Source of the DNA: CAZLHO01 sp964559455
Lineage (GTDB): Bacteria > Krumholzibacteriota > Krumholzibacteriia > LZORAL124-64-63
Assembly (NCBI GenBank): GCA_964559455.1
Contig: CAZLHO010000087.1
Coordinates: 1-8,654 of the forward strand
Direction of reading: 5' to 3'
DNA length: 8,654 nucleotides
The position numbers were made by a program, and so were the translations under genes. Numbering within the stretch: the first letter of the stretch is position 1; each line of letters begins with the position of its first letter. Positions 6,557-8,654 of the stretch are shown here, piece after piece. The notes under the pieces are model-generated. The model made no database searches and was not told the origin of the DNA. It saw only the letters and a list, made by a program, of their open reading frames with translations.

Positions 6557-7243
6557 CTAGGGATGCTTCCATTCGATGCGGCGCAGGGGGATGCCGGCTC
6601 CTTCGAGTTCGCCGACCAGCTCGTGGCTGAGCTTGTCGGTGATCCCCCGGTGGAAGAGCCGCAGCGAGAGCGAGAAGGTCGTCTCGTCGGCGGCGTAGTC
6701 GCGCGCCATGTCGAAGAAGATGATCTTCACGCGGGCGCTCTTGACGAGGTCGATGACCGTCGACGCGGGCACGCCGCCGGCCACGGTCACGGTCAGCATG
6801 CGGTAGGAATCCTTGGCGTAGCCCCGCTCGACGTAATGCAGGACCACCAGGCCGCCCAGGGCGACCAGGGCGCTGACGGCGGCCAGGACCAGGTGCCCGG
6901 CGCCGGCGGCCATGCCGATGGCCGCCACCATCCACAGCGAGGCGGCGGTGGTCAGGCCGCGGATCGTGAAGCCCTCCTTGATGATGGTGCCCGCGCCCAG
7001 GAAACCGATGCCGGTCACGATCTGGGCGGCGATGCGCCCGGGGTCGGCCGTGGCGGGGCCGGCGGCGGCGATCAGCTGCGAGAGCACGGTGAACAGGCCG
7101 GCGCCCATGCCCACCAGCAGGTGGGTGCGCAGGCCGGCGGCGCGGCCGTGGATGTCGCGTTCCATGCCGATGACGCCGCCCAGCAGGGCGGCGGCCAGGA
7201 CCCGGCCGATCAGGGGCAGGGTTTCCGGTCCGAAATCGAGCAT
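6557..7243 (-). CDS. MgtC/SapB family membrane protein
   Basis: A 228-aa inner membrane protein. Residues 10-140 carry the MgtC/SapB domain with about four to five membrane segments and the family signatures GMERDIHGRAAGLRTHLLVG (26-45), AQIVTGIGFLGAGTIIKEG (73-91) and GLTTAASLWMVAAIGMA (96-112). Residues 145-228 form a soluble C-terminal domain resembling the ACT/ferredoxin-like tail of longer MgtC proteins. Salmonella MgtC promotes growth in low magnesium and inside macrophages and modulates the F1F0 ATPase and phosphate uptake; the role in free-living bacteria is poorly defined. No mgtA/mgtB magnesium ATPase or MgtR peptide is seen nearby. The ATG at 7243 has AGGAG 5 nt upstream. It lies 24 nt after the SRPBCC gene and 35 nt before tpx, within the same presumed operon. 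Confidence 0.9.
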   Translation of the reverse strand: MLDFGPETLPLIGRVLAAALLGGVIGMERDIHGRAAGLRTHLLVGMGAGLFTVLSQLIAAAGPATADPGRIAAQIVTGIGFLGAGTIIKEGFTIRGLTTAASLWMVAAIGMAAGAGHLVLAAVSALVALGGLVVLHYVERGYAKDSYRMLTVTVAGGVPASTVIDLVKSARVKIIFFDMARDYAADETTFSLSLRLFHRGITDKLSHELVGELEGAGIPLRRIEWKHP

Positions 7244-7267
7244 CCAGACTCCTTGCGCCGGCGCGGC

Positions 7268-7789
7268 TCAGCGGCCGCCGGCCTCCATGTAGGGTTTGAA
7301 GCGCTCGTCGAGGAAGTGGCGCCAGGTGCGGTCGACGGCCTCGTCCCAGCCGGGCTCGAACTGACCGGCGCAGTTGGCGGTGACCGTGACCCGCGTGCCG
7401 TCGCCCTCGGCGGCCAGTTCGTAGGTCGTGACCATGGTCACGGCGAAACCGCTCAGGCCCAGAGGGCCCTCCATGGTCAGGCGCTTGCCGCGTTCGGCGT
7501 AGATCACCACCGCGTGGCGGACGCCGTCGCCGGAATCGTCGAAGACCTCGCGGAACTCGCCGCCGGGGCGGGCGTCGATGGTCAGCGACTTCGGCGCGTC
7601 GGCCATGTGGTGGTCCCACCAGGGCAGGATGTCGCCGGTCAGGTTGTCGTAGACGGCGCCCGGGTCGCCGGGCACGACGACCGAACGGGTCACGCTGAAG
7701 GCGCCGGTCTCGGCCGGCGCCAGCTCGGCCCGGGGCGCGGCGGCGGTCAGCAGCAGGGCCGCGCAGAGCACGGCGGTCGCGAACTTCAT
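7268..7789 (-). CDS. Exported SRPBCC (START/Bet v 1-like) domain protein
   Basis: A 173-aa protein with an N-terminal signal peptide: MKF, then a hydrophobic core ATAVLCAALLLTAAA (4-18) and a likely cleavage after Ala21 (PRA|EL). The mature part looks like an SRPBCC hydrophobic-ligand-binding fold. It has SVVVPGDPGAVYDNLTGDIL (36-55), PWWDHHM (56-62), a central sheet with GGEFREVFDD (76-85), and a C-terminal long helix with WDEAVDRTWRHFLDERFKPYME (148-169). This resembles polyketide-cyclase or AHSA1-like members, but no ligand or enzyme activity can be assigned. The single cysteine at 140 is in a TANCAGQF context, so there is no internal disulfide. The ATG at 7789 has AGGAG 7 nt upstream and overlaps the stop of the RNA methyltransferase as ATGA, implying coupling. 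Confidence 0.8.
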   Translation of the reverse strand: MKFATAVLCAALLLTAAAPRAELAPAETGAFSVTRSVVVPGDPGAVYDNLTGDILPWWDHHMADAPKSLTIDARPGGEFREVFDDSGDGVRHAVVIYAERGKRLTMEGPLGLSGFAVTMVTTYELAAEGDGTRVTVTANCAGQFEPGWDEAVDRTWRHFLDERFKPYMEAGGR

Positions 7790-8634
7790 GCGGGTTCTCC
7801 TTCCGGTCCGGCGGGGCTGCGCTGGCGGAGCGCCTCGAAGAGCAGCACCGCCGCGGCGACCCCCACGTTGAGCGAATCGCAGCGGCCGCGCATGGGGATG
7901 CGCGCGCGGCGGTCGGCGGCGGCCAGCCAGGCGGCGTCCAGGCCGCGGTCCTCGGGGCCCAGGACCAGGGCCAGCGGGCCGGTCAGGTCGGTCTCGACGT
8001 GCGTGGTTCCGGCGTCGGGGGTGGTGGCCACCACGGCCAGGCCCCGGTCGCGCAGGAAGGCGCGCACGGCGTCCGCGTCGGCCGCCGCCGTCGGCACGGT
8101 GAACAGGGCTCCGGTCGAGGCCCGCAGGGCGTTCGGATTGAAGAGGTCGGCGCCGCCGCCGCAGACCAGCACGGCGTCGACGCCGGCGGCGTCGGCGGTG
8201 CGCAACATCGCGCCCAGGTTGCCGGGCTTCTCGACGTCGGCCAGCACCAGCAGCAGGGGGGCGGCGGGCAGGTCCAGGTCGTCCAGGCCCAGCGGCCGCT
8301 GCGGCGCCACCACCAGCAGCCCCTCGGGCCGCTTCCGATAAGACGCCTTGACCATGACCGGCGGCGCCAGCTCCACCAATTCCCAACCGCCGTCGGCGGC
8401 GCCGTCGCGCAGCTCCGCATAGAGGACCCGGTCGTCGGCGTCGCCCGCGGCCAGGTGCTCGGGGCAGTAGTAGACCGCGGCGAAGGCCTGCCCGGCGTCG
8501 CGGGCGCGGCGGATCACCCGCGCCTCCTCGATCAGCATCAGGCCGGCCTCGTCGCGGCCGCCGCGGTCGCGCAGCTTGACCAGGGCCTTGATGCGGGGAT
8601 TCTGCAGGCTGGTGATGCGTTCGGGCTCGCTCAT
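7786..8634 (-). CDS. TrmH/SpoU-family RNA 2'-O-ribose methyltransferase (RlmB-like SPOUT enzyme)
   Basis: A 282-aa SPOUT-class methyltransferase that would methylate a ribose 2'-OH in rRNA or tRNA using SAM. The N-terminal part, with ITSLQNPRIKALVKLRDR (7-24) and LIEEARVIRRA (34-44), matches the substrate-binding domain of RlmB/TsnR-type enzymes. The catalytic trefoil-knot domain carries motif 1 DVEKPGNLGAMLRTADAAGV (133-152) with Asn139 and Arg145, motif 2 LGPEDRGL (225-232) and motif 3 IPMRGRCDSLNVGVAAAVLL (246-265) with Ser254 and Asn256. The ATG at 8634 has GGAGG 6 nt upstream (+ 8641-8645). The exact target nucleotide is not readable, so I give no gene symbol. It appears to lead the five-gene minus-strand run, whose promoter would lie off the right edge. 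Confidence 0.93.
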   Translation of the reverse strand: MSEPERITSLQNPRIKALVKLRDRGGRDEAGLMLIEEARVIRRARDAGQAFAAVYYCPEHLAAGDADDRVLYAELRDGAADGGWELVELAPPVMVKASYRKRPEGLLVVAPQRPLGLDDLDLPAAPLLLVLADVEKPGNLGAMLRTADAAGVDAVLVCGGGADLFNPNALRASTGALFTVPTAAADADAVRAFLRDRGLAVVATTPDAGTTHVETDLTGPLALVLGPEDRGLDAAWLAAADRRARIPMRGRCDSLNVGVAAAVLLFEALRQRSPAGPEGEPA

Positions 8635-8654
8635 GCGCCGCCTCCGTCGCGCAG

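Noticed and set aside
6522..7619. N-terminal extension of Tpx making a protein of about 530 aa
   Set aside because: The extension lies out of frame within the MgtC and SRPBCC genes and is Arg/Pro/Gly rich. Tpx has a good Shine-Dalgarno and family-length start at 6521.

Overview
The window is about 8.65 kb of very GC-rich bacterial DNA, densely coded, with short gaps and strong third-position G/C bias. No rRNA, tRNA, CRISPR array, insertion sequence or phage gene is visible. I cannot name the organism. The GC content, the bacterial-type operons, and a rubrerythrin beside a thiol peroxidase and a plant/animal-like malic enzyme would fit an environmental, probably anaerobic or microaerophilic lineage, but this is weak inference.

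Layout. Positions 1-2953 (+ strand) are the tail of a surface-polysaccharide cluster: the C-terminal part of a sugar C-methyltransferase (cut by the window edge), a family 2 glycosyltransferase whose GTG start overlaps the methyltransferase stop, and a MOP-superfamily (WzxC-like) flippase. A strong hairpin at 2983-3012, flanked by A-rich and T-rich ends, sits between this block and the convergent minus-strand genes and probably terminates both.

Positions 3033-5393 (- strand) hold two separately expressed housekeeping or stress genes: a large-type malic enzyme (551 aa) and a classical rubrerythrin (di-iron ferritin-like domain plus C-terminal rubredoxin). The rubrerythrin is followed by an 11-bp GC hairpin terminator. 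The malic enzyme has a plausible sigma70-type promoter in the 200-bp gap between the two.

Positions 5491-8634 (- strand) are a tight five-gene run, read right to left: TrmH/SpoU-type RNA 2'-O-ribose methyltransferase, an exported SRPBCC-fold protein (ATGA overlap), an MgtC/SapB-family membrane protein, thiol peroxidase Tpx, and a CYTH-domain protein (GTG start 2 nt after the Tpx stop). Spacings of -4, +24, +35 and +2 nt suggest one transcript whose promoter lies beyond the right edge.

The protein families are all known. I found no convincing evidence of a new multi-gene system. The points most worth a second look are the cofactor-site residues of the malic enzyme, the incomplete EXEXK motif of the CYTH protein, and the exported SRPBCC protein coupled to an RNA methyltransferase.
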